Positions 57,368-64,000 of a stretch of DNA of 64,000 nt are shown here, in pieces. Source of the DNA: CAVVAE01 sp963746185. GTDB lineage: Bacteria > Actinomycetota > Actinomycetes > Propionibacteriales > Nocardioidaceae. The notes beneath the pieces are model-generated. The model did not search any database. It had not been told where the DNA came from and saw only the letters and a list, made by a program, of their open reading frames with translations. Position 1 is the stretch's first letter. Each line of letters begins with the position of its first letter. The stretch lies in contig CAVVAE010000004.1 in NCBI GenBank assembly GCA_963746185.1, positions 1,736,001-1,800,000 on the forward strand, in the 5' to 3' direction. The position numbers were made by a program, and so were the translations under genes.

Positions 57368-58486
57368 CTACAGGTGGGAGATGGTCCAGTCGATGCAGGT
57401 GGTGAGGGCCTCGACGTCGTCGGGCTCGACGGCGGGGAACATTGCCACCCGCAGCTGGTTACGGCCGAGCTTGCGGTAGGGCTCCACGTCGACGACCCCG
57501 TTGGCGCGCAGCACCTTCGCGATTGCGGCGGCATCGATCGACTCGTCGAAGTCGATGGTGCCGACGACCAGGGATCGGACGGCGGGCTCTGTGACGAACG
57601 GGTACGCGTACTCGGACTTCTCGACCCACCCGTAAAGACGGCTCGACGAGTCCGTCGTACGGGCAACCGCTCCGGCCAGACCACCCAGGCCGTTGAGCCA
57701 GTCGACCTGTTCCGCCAGCAGGAACACGGTCGCGAGTGAGGGCGTGTTGTAGGTCTGGTTGAGTGCTGAGTTGTCGATGGCCGTCTGGAGATCGAGGAAG
57801 GCGGGGATCCATCGCCCGCCGGCCTTGATCCGCGCCGTGCGCTCCAGGGCGGCCGGTGACATCAACGCCACCCAGAGTCCGCCGTCGGCGGCGAAGCTCT
57901 TCTGTGGCGCGAAGTAGTAGACGTCGCTATGACGTACGTCGACCGGTAGTCCACCCGCGCCGGAGGTGGCATCGATGAGCACCAGCGCACCGTCATCGGC
58001 GCCGTCCACGCGGTGGATCGGGGCCATCACACCAGTGGACGTTTCGTTGTGTGGCCAGGCGTACACGTCCACGCCGCTCTCGCTGACAGGTTCGGACCGG
58101 GTACCCGGTTCGGCGGTGACCACGGTCGGGTCGTCGAGGAAAGGCGCAGCCTTCGACGCTGCGGCGAACTTAGCGGAGAACTCCCCAAACGAAAGGTGCT
58201 GAGCTTTTGCCTCGATCAGGTTGAAGGTAGCGACATCCCAGAACGCGGTGGCGCCGCCGTTGCCGAACACGACCTGGTAGCCATCCGGCAGGTCGAACAG
58301 CGTCGCCAGCCCTTCGCGCACGCGCCCGACGACGTTCCGCACCGTCGACTGCCGGTGCGACGTACCGAGGTAGGAGGCACCCGTCGCGGCAAGGGCCTGG
58401 AGGGCCTCGACACGCACCTTGCTCGGGCCCGATCCGAATCGGCCGTCGTCAGGGAGCAGATCAGCGGGAATGATCAGGTCGGACAT
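57368..58486 (-). CDS. serC: Phosphoserine transaminase
   Basis: PLP enzyme of 372 residues that converts 3-phosphohydroxypyruvate and glutamate to phosphoserine in serine synthesis. It starts with PADLLPDDGRFGSGPSKV, the phosphate-binding opening of actinobacterial SerC. The PLP Lys is in VYYFAPQKSFAADGGLW near residue 192, and SHRQSTVRNVV lies near residue 43. GGAGAGG lies 11 bases before the ATG. Located 48 bases after the citrate synthase end on the opposite side of transcription order (citrate synthase lies downstream in coordinates, upstream in transcription), it may share its operon. Confidence 0.92.
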   Translation of the reverse strand: MSDLIIPADLLPDDGRFGSGPSKVRVEALQALAATGASYLGTSHRQSTVRNVVGRVREGLATLFDLPDGYQVVFGNGGATAFWDVATFNLIEAKAQHLSFGEFSAKFAAASKAAPFLDDPTVVTAEPGTRSEPVSESGVDVYAWPHNETSTGVMAPIHRVDGADDGALVLIDATSGAGGLPVDVRHSDVYYFAPQKSFAADGGLWVALMSPAALERTARIKAGGRWIPAFLDLQTAIDNSALNQTYNTPSLATVFLLAEQVDWLNGLGGLAGAVARTTDSSSRLYGWVEKSEYAYPFVTEPAVRSLVVGTIDFDESIDAAAIAKVLRANGVVDVEPYRKLGRNQLRVAMFPAVEPDDVEALTTCIDWTISHL

Positions 58487-58533
58487 GGTCGTCGTTGCCT
58501 CTCCAGGGGAAGGGACTCAGCAGAGTGCGGGCG

Positions 58534-59637
58534 TTAGTTCGCCCATTCGTCGTTCCAGCCTTCGACGCTGTCGGCCGGGCGTGAGGCAGGTCCGGAGTAG
58601 AGCGCCGACGGTCTGATGAGGCGACCGGTCTTCTTCTGCTCCAGGATGTGGGCACTCCAGCCAGCGGTCCGCGCACAGGTGAACATCGACGTGAACATGT
58701 GGGGCGGCACCTGCGCGTAGTCGAGCACGATTGCCGCCCAGAACTCCACGTTGGTCTCCAGGACGCGGTCAGGGCGCCGCTCGCGCAACTCGGCCAGCGC
58801 GGCCTTCTCGAGCGCCTCGGCGACTTCGTACCGTGGCGCTGACAGCTCTTGCGCCGTACGACGGAGGACGCGGGCACGCGGATCCTCGGCCCGGTAGACC
58901 CGGTGGCCGAAGCCCATCAGCCGTTCGCCGTTGTCGAGGAGTTCCTTCACGTACGTTGCGGCGTCGCCGCGTTTCTCGACCTCGTCGATCATGCCGAGAA
59001 CCCGTGACGGAGCACCTCCGTGCAGCGGTCCACTCATCGCGCCGACAGCTGCGGACAGGCTCGCTGCGGTGTCGGCACCAGTGGAGGCGACGACCCGGGC
59101 GGTGAACGTCGAGGCGTTCATGCCGTGCTCGGCCGCAGACGTCCAGTAGGCGTCGACGGCCTTCACGTGCTTGGGGTCAGGCTCGCCGCGCCATCGCCGC
59201 ATGAAGCGCTCTGTGATCGTCTCGGCCTGGTCGATCTCGCGCTGCGGCACCATCGGCAGGCCAACGCCGCGGGCAGCCTGAGCGACGTACGACAGCACCA
59301 TGACGGCAGTGCGGGCTAAATCTTCGCGGGCCTCGTCGTCGTTGATGTCGTAGAGCTGCCGCATCCCCCATGCCGGCGCGATCATCGCGATCGCGCTCTG
59401 CACGTCCACCCGGATGTCGCCCGAATGCACCGGGATCGGGTAGGGCTCGGCGGGCGGCAGTCCCGGGTCGTAGGTGCCGTCCACCAGCAGCCCCCACACC
59501 TTCTCGAACGGCACCCGGCCGACGAGGTCCTCGATGTCGACGCCGCGGTAGCGCAGGGCGGAGCCTTCCTTGTCGGGCTCGGCGATCTCGGTCTCGAAGG
59601 CGATGACACCTTCTAGACCGTGGTGGACCTCGACCAT
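58534..59637 (-). CDS. citA: Citrate synthase (CitA/citrate synthase 2 type)
   Basis: Enzyme of 367 residues condensing acetyl-CoA and oxaloacetate. The conserved histidines are His171 (AAEHGMNAST), His206 (SGPLHGGAPS) and His245 (MGFGHRVYRA). The catalytic Asp of type I/II enzymes (NVDF) is Glu here (NVEFW), as I recall for the mycobacterial CitA group. Arg residues for citrate are in RVLRRTA and CARTAGWSAH. ATG 59637 has AAGGGAG six bases upstream; the frame extends beyond but only as a shadow of pdxH. Confidence 0.9.
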   Translation of the reverse strand: MVEVHHGLEGVIAFETEIAEPDKEGSALRYRGVDIEDLVGRVPFEKVWGLLVDGTYDPGLPPAEPYPIPVHSGDIRVDVQSAIAMIAPAWGMRQLYDINDDEAREDLARTAVMVLSYVAQAARGVGLPMVPQREIDQAETITERFMRRWRGEPDPKHVKAVDAYWTSAAEHGMNASTFTARVVASTGADTAASLSAAVGAMSGPLHGGAPSRVLGMIDEVEKRGDAATYVKELLDNGERLMGFGHRVYRAEDPRARVLRRTAQELSAPRYEVAEALEKAALAELRERRPDRVLETNVEFWAAIVLDYAQVPPHMFTSMFTCARTAGWSAHILEQKKTGRLIRPSALYSGPASRPADSVEGWNDEWAN

Positions 59638-59704
59638 GCCTGGCTCCCTTGTCCGAATGAAACGTCTCCGGGACATTCTTCCTGCTCGTCGTGCCGGCGC
59701 TGCC

Positions 59705-60364
59705 TCAGGGTGCCAGCCGCTCGACAACCCACGTGGTCTCATCGGCACGCTCGAACCTGATCCGGTCGTGCATGCGACCCGGCCGGCCCTGCCAGAACTC
59801 GATCCGATGTGGCCGGACGAGATAGCCACCCCAGTGCGATGGACGGGGTATGACGTCCGCGCTCTCGAGACGGGCAGACTCATGGGCGTAGCGCTCGGCC
59901 AGGAAGTCCCGCCCAGCGACGACCTCCGACTGGGGCGATGCCCAGGCACCGATCTGGGCGCCTCGCGGCCTGGTGGCGAAGTAGGCGTCGGACTCGTCAG
60001 CCTCGACTTGTTGGGCAATCCCATCCACCCGGATCTGGCGTTCGAGCGGGTGCCAGGGAAACAGCAGCGAGCACCGGTCGTTGCCCTGGAGTTCTGCAGC
60101 CTTGCGCGAGTGGTAGTTCGTGTAGAAGACGAAGCCGCGCGCATCGACGGTCTTGAGCAGCACCATCCGCGAAGATGGCGCGCCCTCGGGATCAACAGTG
60201 GAGACGACCATCGCGTTCGGCTCGTGCAAGCCAGCCACCTGTGCGGCATCGAGCCACGCGGAGAAGGCGGCGATCGGGTCGTCCCCGAGGTCGCTCTCGA
60301 CCAGACCGTGGTCTTCGTACTCCTTGCGCCAGGCGGCAATGCCGCGCGGCTGCTCAGCCGTCAT
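59705..60364 (-). CDS. pdxH: Pyridoxamine 5'-phosphate oxidase
   Basis: FMN enzyme of 219 residues that makes pyridoxal 5'-phosphate, the cofactor of the nearby SerC. Motifs: AMVVSTVDPEGAPSSRMVLLK near residue 50, FVFYTNYHSRKAAEL near 77, and the C-terminal PRPSHWGGYLVRPHRIEFWQ with the substrate-binding residues. ATG 60364 follows TACATT (60376-60371, minus strand) by six bases, so the transcript is probably leaderless; 32 upstream codons in frame look non-coding. Confidence 0.92.
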   Translation of the reverse strand: MTAEQPRGIAAWRKEYEDHGLVESDLGDDPIAAFSAWLDAAQVAGLHEPNAMVVSTVDPEGAPSSRMVLLKTVDARGFVFYTNYHSRKAAELQGNDRCSLLFPWHPLERQIRVDGIAQQVEADESDAYFATRPRGAQIGAWASPQSEVVAGRDFLAERYAHESARLESADVIPRPSHWGGYLVRPHRIEFWQGRPGRMHDRIRFERADETTWVVERLAP

Positions 60365-60370
60365 ACCGAG

Positions 60371-60376
60371 AATGTA
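60371..60376 (-). promoter_or_regulatory. -10 element for pdxH (leaderless)
   Basis: TACATT on the minus strand, 6 bases before the ATG at 60364. Confidence 0.45.
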
Positions 60377-60633
60377 GGGCCTGGCCGGTGCATTCGCCGA
60401 CTCCAGACACGGCGAGACCCGCGGGCTGGCGCGGCAATTGCCACGGTTGGACGGACACATCCAACACCCACGGGTCCGGGTAGCTAACGTGAATTCGCTA
60501 CGCCGTCCGAACGTTGCGACTGCCTAGCGGCTAGCCACCTCACAAGTCCGTTGGGAATACATCTGTTGGACCACCTCCTCTCACGTGTGCGTTTACGGTA
60601 CGTCGGACGGGCCGCGCGGACAAGAGGTTTACA

Positions 60634-61899
60634 GTGGCTCGCGTGGCGCGAGGACTCGGCAGGGTGCTGACCGATATCCGCCCTCTCCAGGTGTCCCGCG
60701 ACTACCGCCGGCTCTGGATCGGGAGCACCGTCTCCCAGCTCGGCCAGCAGATGACCCAGGTCACGATCGCGATCCAGGTCTACGCGTTGACGAACTCCAC
60801 GTTTTCGGTCGGCCTCGTCGGCCTTTTCGCACTGTTCCCGCTTGTGGCGTTCGGCCTGTATGGCGGCGCGATCGCCGACGCGGTCGATCGGCGCAAGCTC
60901 GCTCTGGTCGCGTCGATGGGGTTGTGGGTGTTGTCCTTGCTCCTGGTCGTGCAGGCCGCCATGGACCTGCGTTCGGAGTGGGTGCTGTACATCGTCGTAG
61001 CGCTTCAGTCCGGCTGTTTCGCGGTCAACAGCCCGGCCCGGGCGGCGATCATCCCGCGGTTGATCGGGGCGGAGTATTTGCCCGCCGCGAACGCGCTCAG
61101 CATGGCGTCGTTCAACGTCGGCTTCACGGTCGGTCCGTTGTTGGGCGCTCTCGCGATCGCCGGTGTTGGCTACACCTTCGCGTATGCGATTGATGCCGTG
61201 ACGTTCACCGCTGCGCTCTATGCGTTGTACAAATTGCCGCCGATCCCACCGCAGCCGTTGGACGGGGTGGCGCCAACGCGGCCAGGTCTTCGGTCGGTGA
61301 TCGAGGGCTTCCGCTACCTCAAGAACGCTCGCAACCTGCGGATGACGTTCATCCTCGACATGTGCGCGATGGTCCTGGCCCAGCCACGCGCTCTGTTCCC
61401 GGCGGTGGCCGGCGGCTTCTTCGGCGGTGGGGTGAAGACCGTGGGGCTGCTACAGGCTGCGCCCGCCATCGGCTCGCTGCTCGCCTTCGCGTTCTCCGGC
61501 TGGGTGAGCAAGGTGCGAAGGCATGGGGTCGCGATCGCCCTGTCCGTGATGGTGTACGGCGCGGCCGTGGCGGCATTCGGCTTCGCCCGAACGCTTTGGA
61601 TCGGGGTGCTGTTCCTGGCGATCAGCGGCGCGGCCGACATGGTCAGTGCGGCGTACCGCTCGACGATGCTTCAGGTCGCGGCGCCGGACAACCTGCGGGG
61701 TCGGTTGCAGGGGGTGTTCACGGTCGTGGTGGCCGGTGGGCCGCGAATGGGGGACTTCGTGGCGGGTTCGACGGCTGCGTTGCTGACACCGACGTTGGCG
61801 TTGGCGCTCGGAGGGCTGGCGTGCGTTGTCGGGGTGATGATCGCCTGCTCGCGAGAGCGCGGGTTCCTCGCTTACGACGCTCAGCATCCCGTGCCTTAG
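60634..61899 (+). CDS. MFS exporter (MFS_3 family)
   Basis: Membrane protein of 421 residues, 12 helices. The opening LQVSRDYRRLWIGSTVSQLGQ and the loop LYGGAIADAVDRRKLALVAS mark the MFS_3 group; ALQSGCFAVNSPARAAIIPRL is helix 4 with its loop. It resembles the MarR-linked exporter at 52789 in family but has no linked regulator. GTG 60634 is the start by alignment of the opening; ribosome binding is weak. It ends before the 18-bp tandem repeat region. Confidence 0.85.
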   Translation: MARVARGLGRVLTDIRPLQVSRDYRRLWIGSTVSQLGQQMTQVTIAIQVYALTNSTFSVGLVGLFALFPLVAFGLYGGAIADAVDRRKLALVASMGLWVLSLLLVVQAAMDLRSEWVLYIVVALQSGCFAVNSPARAAIIPRLIGAEYLPAANALSMASFNVGFTVGPLLGALAIAGVGYTFAYAIDAVTFTAALYALYKLPPIPPQPLDGVAPTRPGLRSVIEGFRYLKNARNLRMTFILDMCAMVLAQPRALFPAVAGGFFGGGVKTVGLLQAAPAIGSLLAFAFSGWVSKVRRHGVAIALSVMVYGAAVAAFGFARTLWIGVLFLAISGAADMVSAAYRSTMLQVAAPDNLRGRLQGVFTVVVAGGPRMGDFVAGSTAALLTPTLALALGGLACVVGVMIACSRERGFLAYDAQHPVP

Positions 61900-62010
61900 G
61901 ACGCGTCACCCTTCGCGGCGGGCTCTCGCCCCTTCGCTTCGCTCTTTGACGGCGCTTCGAGTCCCGCTGCTCCGGGTCGCCGCCCTCTCTCGCGAGCTTG
62001 TCGGGACCCC

Positions 62011-62117
62011 GGTGATTTCGACAGGCTCAATCAGCGGGGCTCCGGCAATCAGCGGGGCTCCGGCAATCAGCGGGGTTCCGGCAGTCAGCGGGGTTTCGGC
62101 AGTCAGCGGGGTTTCGG
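62011..62117. repeat. Dispersed repeat copy followed by five 18-bp tandem repeats
   Basis: GGTGATTTCGACAGGCTC-AATCAGCGGGG (62011-62039) is a copy of the family at 10264-10440. Its right end has expanded into five 18-bp units: CAATCAGCGGGGCTCCGG at 62028 and 62046, CAATCAGCGGGGTTCCGG at 62064, CAGTCAGCGGGGTTTCGG at 62082 and 62100. The gap 61900-62138 between the convergent MFS and GH13 genes holds no gene that I can support. Confidence 0.85.
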
Positions 62118-62138
62118 CGGCCGCGCTCTCGCTCGGTT

Positions 62139-63704
62139 TTATGACTGGAACCAGGCGGCGGTGTTGGACGGGAGGATGCCGTCGGCGATCCTGGCGTGCT
62201 GGTCGCTGGCGATCAGGAGTTTGCCGAGGTCGCCGAGGCGGGCCAGGCGCACGTCGCGCTTCCCGCAGTTGAGCACGCAGGTGAATCCAGGCTCACGATC
62301 GATCACGACGACACCGGGGGTGCTTCGCGCCAGGCTGATCGACGCCGCCAACCCTGGCACCGCTTCGCGTCGACAGGCGAGCGCGGAGCGGAAGAAGTTC
62401 AGCGTTGAGTCCGCCCGCTTCTCCTGCGCGTCCACGGTGAGGCCACGCCACGTGGCTGGTTGCGGCAGCCAGGTCCGGGCCCCGCCTTCGGGGCTGAAAC
62501 CGAACGGCCGCTTCGTTCCCGACCACGGCATCGGCACCCGGCAGCCGTCGCGGCCGACTCCACCGCCACGCATCCACACCGGGTCCTGACGGTCCTTCAC
62601 CGGTACGTCGGCCTGAGGTAGCCCGAGCTCCGCGCCCTGGTAGATGTACGCCGAGCCAGGCAACGCCAACATGGCCAAGGTGGCGGCCTTCGATCGGGCC
62701 CGCCCTAGCTCACCACCGCCGTAGCGCGTCACCTCTCGCTCGACGTCGTGGTTGGACAACACCCACGTCGGTGAGGCCTTCACGGGGTCGACGGCGGCAA
62801 AGGTGCGTTCGATGACGCGACGAAACGCAGCCGCCGACCACGGCGCCTCGAGCCAGTGGAAGTTGAACGCCTGTTGGAGCTCGTCGCTGCGCAGGTACTG
62901 CGCCATCTTCGCCTCGTCGTCGGCCCACGCCTCGGCAATGGCCATCCGGTCACCGTCGTACTCGGCGAGCACGCGGTGCCATCGTCGGTAGATCGAGTGC
63001 ACCTCGGGCTGGTCCCAGAAAGGGGCGACATGGAAGCTTCCACCGCGCGCCCGGTCCGGAAGGTCCTTGTGCTTGATGAGCCCGTGGGCGACGTCGATCC
63101 GGAAGCCGTCGGCGCCCCGGTCGAGCCAGAACCGCAGGATCGAGTCGAACTCGTCGAGGACCTCCTTGTTACGCCAGTTCAGATCCGGCTGGGTGGAGTC
63201 GAACAAGTGCAGGTACCACTCGCCGTCGGGTGCTGGCGTCCACGCCGGTCCACCGAACACCGAGGTCCAGTTGTTGGGTGGCAACGACCCGTTGCGACCT
63301 CGCCCGGGTCGGAACACGTAGCGCTTCCGCTCTCGGCTCCGAGCCTTCGCCGCCAACGCCTCCCCGAACCACGGGTGGTCAGCGGACGTGTGGTTGGGGA
63401 CCAGGTCGACGATCACCTTGAGACCGAGCTGGTGCGCGTGGTCCATCATCGCGTCAAAGTCGGCCAGCGTTCCGAACCGCGGGTCGACGTCGCGATAGTC
63501 AGCCACGTCGTACCCGTGGTCGTGCTGGGGCGAGGTGTAGAACGGCGTGATCCAGATGGCGTCGATGCCGAGCGACTTCAAGTAGGGCAGCCGGTCACGG
63601 ATCCCAGCCAGGTCGCCCAGACCGTCGCCGTCCGAGTCGGCGAAGCTTCGGACGTAGATCTCGTAGCAGACAGCGTCTCGCCACCAGGGGATGTGGTCAG
63701 TCAT
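62139..63704 (-). CDS. GH13 alpha-glucosidase / oligo-1,6-glucosidase
   Basis: Cytoplasmic glycoside hydrolase of 521 residues. It opens WWRDAVCYEIYVRSFADSDG. The (beta/alpha)8 motifs are VIVDLVPNHTS (region I), GFRIDVAHGL with nucleophile Asp204, AIAEAWADDE with acid Glu258 and VLSNHDVERE with Asp320. This set fits exo-acting alpha-glucosidases that release glucose from malto- or isomalto-oligosaccharides. ATG 63704 lies 1 base after the stop of the thioesterase-like gene, so they are coupled; the longer frame is a shadow. Confidence 0.9.
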   Translation of the reverse strand: MTDHIPWWRDAVCYEIYVRSFADSDGDGLGDLAGIRDRLPYLKSLGIDAIWITPFYTSPQHDHGYDVADYRDVDPRFGTLADFDAMMDHAHQLGLKVIVDLVPNHTSADHPWFGEALAAKARSRERKRYVFRPGRGRNGSLPPNNWTSVFGGPAWTPAPDGEWYLHLFDSTQPDLNWRNKEVLDEFDSILRFWLDRGADGFRIDVAHGLIKHKDLPDRARGGSFHVAPFWDQPEVHSIYRRWHRVLAEYDGDRMAIAEAWADDEAKMAQYLRSDELQQAFNFHWLEAPWSAAAFRRVIERTFAAVDPVKASPTWVLSNHDVEREVTRYGGGELGRARSKAATLAMLALPGSAYIYQGAELGLPQADVPVKDRQDPVWMRGGGVGRDGCRVPMPWSGTKRPFGFSPEGGARTWLPQPATWRGLTVDAQEKRADSTLNFFRSALACRREAVPGLAASISLARSTPGVVVIDREPGFTCVLNCGKRDVRLARLGDLGKLLIASDQHARIADGILPSNTAAWFQS

Positions 63705-63705
63705 G

Positions 63706-64000
63706 TCAGCTGGTAAACCTCGCAGGGTCGATGGCGATCCAGGTGTGCTCGGCGCGACCGAGGACGCGACCGTCGTCGTCATACAACGTGCTGGCGGTGA
63801 GTGTCTTGCGTCCCTCCTCGGCGACCAGGGCAGCCACGATGACATGCGATCGTCCGATGATGGGCGGCTCGTCGCAGATAGCCGTCATCCGGCCCAGCAC
63901 AAGTGGCCGGTCGTCGAGGTCGGACACCCAGCCGCCGGGACAGTCCATGGCCGCCCAGGCAAACCGCGTCGCCGCGACCTCGGCATTCGCTGCCGCCAGA
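63706..64000 (-). CDS. Hotdog-fold thioesterase-like protein, C-terminal part
   Basis: The gene enters from the right edge; 97 codons up to the stop at 63706 are visible. FAWAAMDCPGGWVSDLDDRP, VLGRMTAICDEPPI and RKTLTASTLYDDDGRVLGRA match the end of actinobacterial hotdog thioesterase-superfamily proteins of unknown substrate. Reading through the ATG at 63948 upstream keeps the frame open to the edge with family-like sequence, so that ATG is internal. It is coupled to the GH13 gene. Confidence 0.72.
   Translation of the reverse strand, partial: LAAANAEVAATRFAWAAMDCPGGWVSDLDDRPLVLGRMTAICDEPPIIGRSHVIVAALVAEEGRKTLTASTLYDDDGRVLGRAEHTWIAIDPARFTS

Noticed and set aside
61946..62272. Open plus-strand frame through the 18-bp repeats reading ISGAPA/VSGVSA repeats
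   Set aside because: The open frame is a by-product of an 18-bp (multiple of three) repeat; there is no ribosome binding site and it runs into the end of the GH13 gene on the other strand.
1..64000. tRNA, rRNA, insertion sequence or prophage genes
   Set aside because: I found no transposase or integrase motif, no CCA-ended cloverleaf-like stretch in the gaps and no rRNA-like sequence; a proper tRNAscan or profile search would be needed to exclude small RNAs.

Overview
This window is chromosomal DNA from a high-GC actinobacterium, most likely of the Nocardioidaceae/Propionibacteriales type. The evidence is the gene content (a mycothiol-dependent maleylpyruvate isomerase-fold protein, actinobacterial DUF3027/DUF2530/DUF2510 proteins, a CitA-type citrate synthase, HelD/HelR and XPB helicases), the many GTG/TTG starts, the many ATGA/GTGA stop-start overlaps, and the many start codons with a TANNNT -10 hexamer 6-7 bases upstream and no Shine-Dalgarno (leaderless mRNAs). 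I see no rRNA, tRNA, CRISPR array, prophage or insertion sequence.

Layout. 1-7234 (minus) is one transcription block: a family-5 solute-binding protein, two permeases and two ATPases of the Dpp/Opp type, then a Rieske oxygenase and the first 62 bases of a sarcosine-oxidase-like FAD enzyme. Together they look like uptake plus oxidative N-demethylation of an unknown small molecule. An S9 peptidase diverges from it at 7288. Near-identical TetR-type palindromes sit before the Rieske gene, at the start of the peptidase gene and once more inside it. 9420-15807 holds an AlaX editing protein, a GNAT enzyme, an MFS exporter, gamma-glutamyltranspeptidase and a secreted alpha-lytic-type protease with a well-formed promoter.

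16069-26031 (plus) is a long block: an M19 dipeptidase, a MocA-like nucleotidyltransferase, a MoxR ATPase, a VWA protein, an XdhC protein, and the small, large and medium subunits of a molybdenum hydroxylase, ending with CoxG. The active-site motif AYRGAGR makes it a form II (not form I) CO-dehydrogenase-like enzyme, so its substrate is open. CoxG carries a Lys/Ala repeat tether and a C-terminal membrane anchor.

26098-30001 holds a CutC protein, a DUF4031/S66 carboxypeptidase fusion, an HD phosphohydrolase and a scramblase/LURP-like protein. 30459-37620 is rich in nucleic-acid motors: a HelD/HelR-like RNA polymerase recycler, a DnaB-type ATPase without the DnaB N-terminal domain, an XPB helicase, a CGNR-like zinc protein and an Rv0862c-like helicase-associated protein. 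37708-39716 is an ABC exporter whose ATPase ends in a Gly/Tyr/Gln/Pro-rich tail. Then come an acyl-CoA synthetase, a subtilase with Asp at the usual oxyanion Asn, a HAD-LarE fusion, a cold-shock protein, an MFS protein, DUF3027, DUF2530, an AzgA-like purine permease, a MarR-MFS pair with a clear operator, a mycothiol-dependent enzyme, a 27-residue membrane peptide, a methyltransferase and a membrane-anchored propeller-like protein. The right end has serC, citrate synthase, pdxH, another MFS protein, a GH13 alpha-glucosidase and the end of a thioesterase-like gene.

Intergenic DNA carries several repeat families (an ATTTCGACAGGCTCAATCAGC family, an 18-bp tandem array, a GTGTCGGAAGACG hairpin family) and strong bidirectional terminator hairpins between convergent genes. 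The strongest leads are the two fusion genes (HAD-LarE and DUF4031-S66), the anchored CoxG with the form II enzyme, the palindrome-controlled Rieske locus and the stand-alone DnaB-like ATPase.
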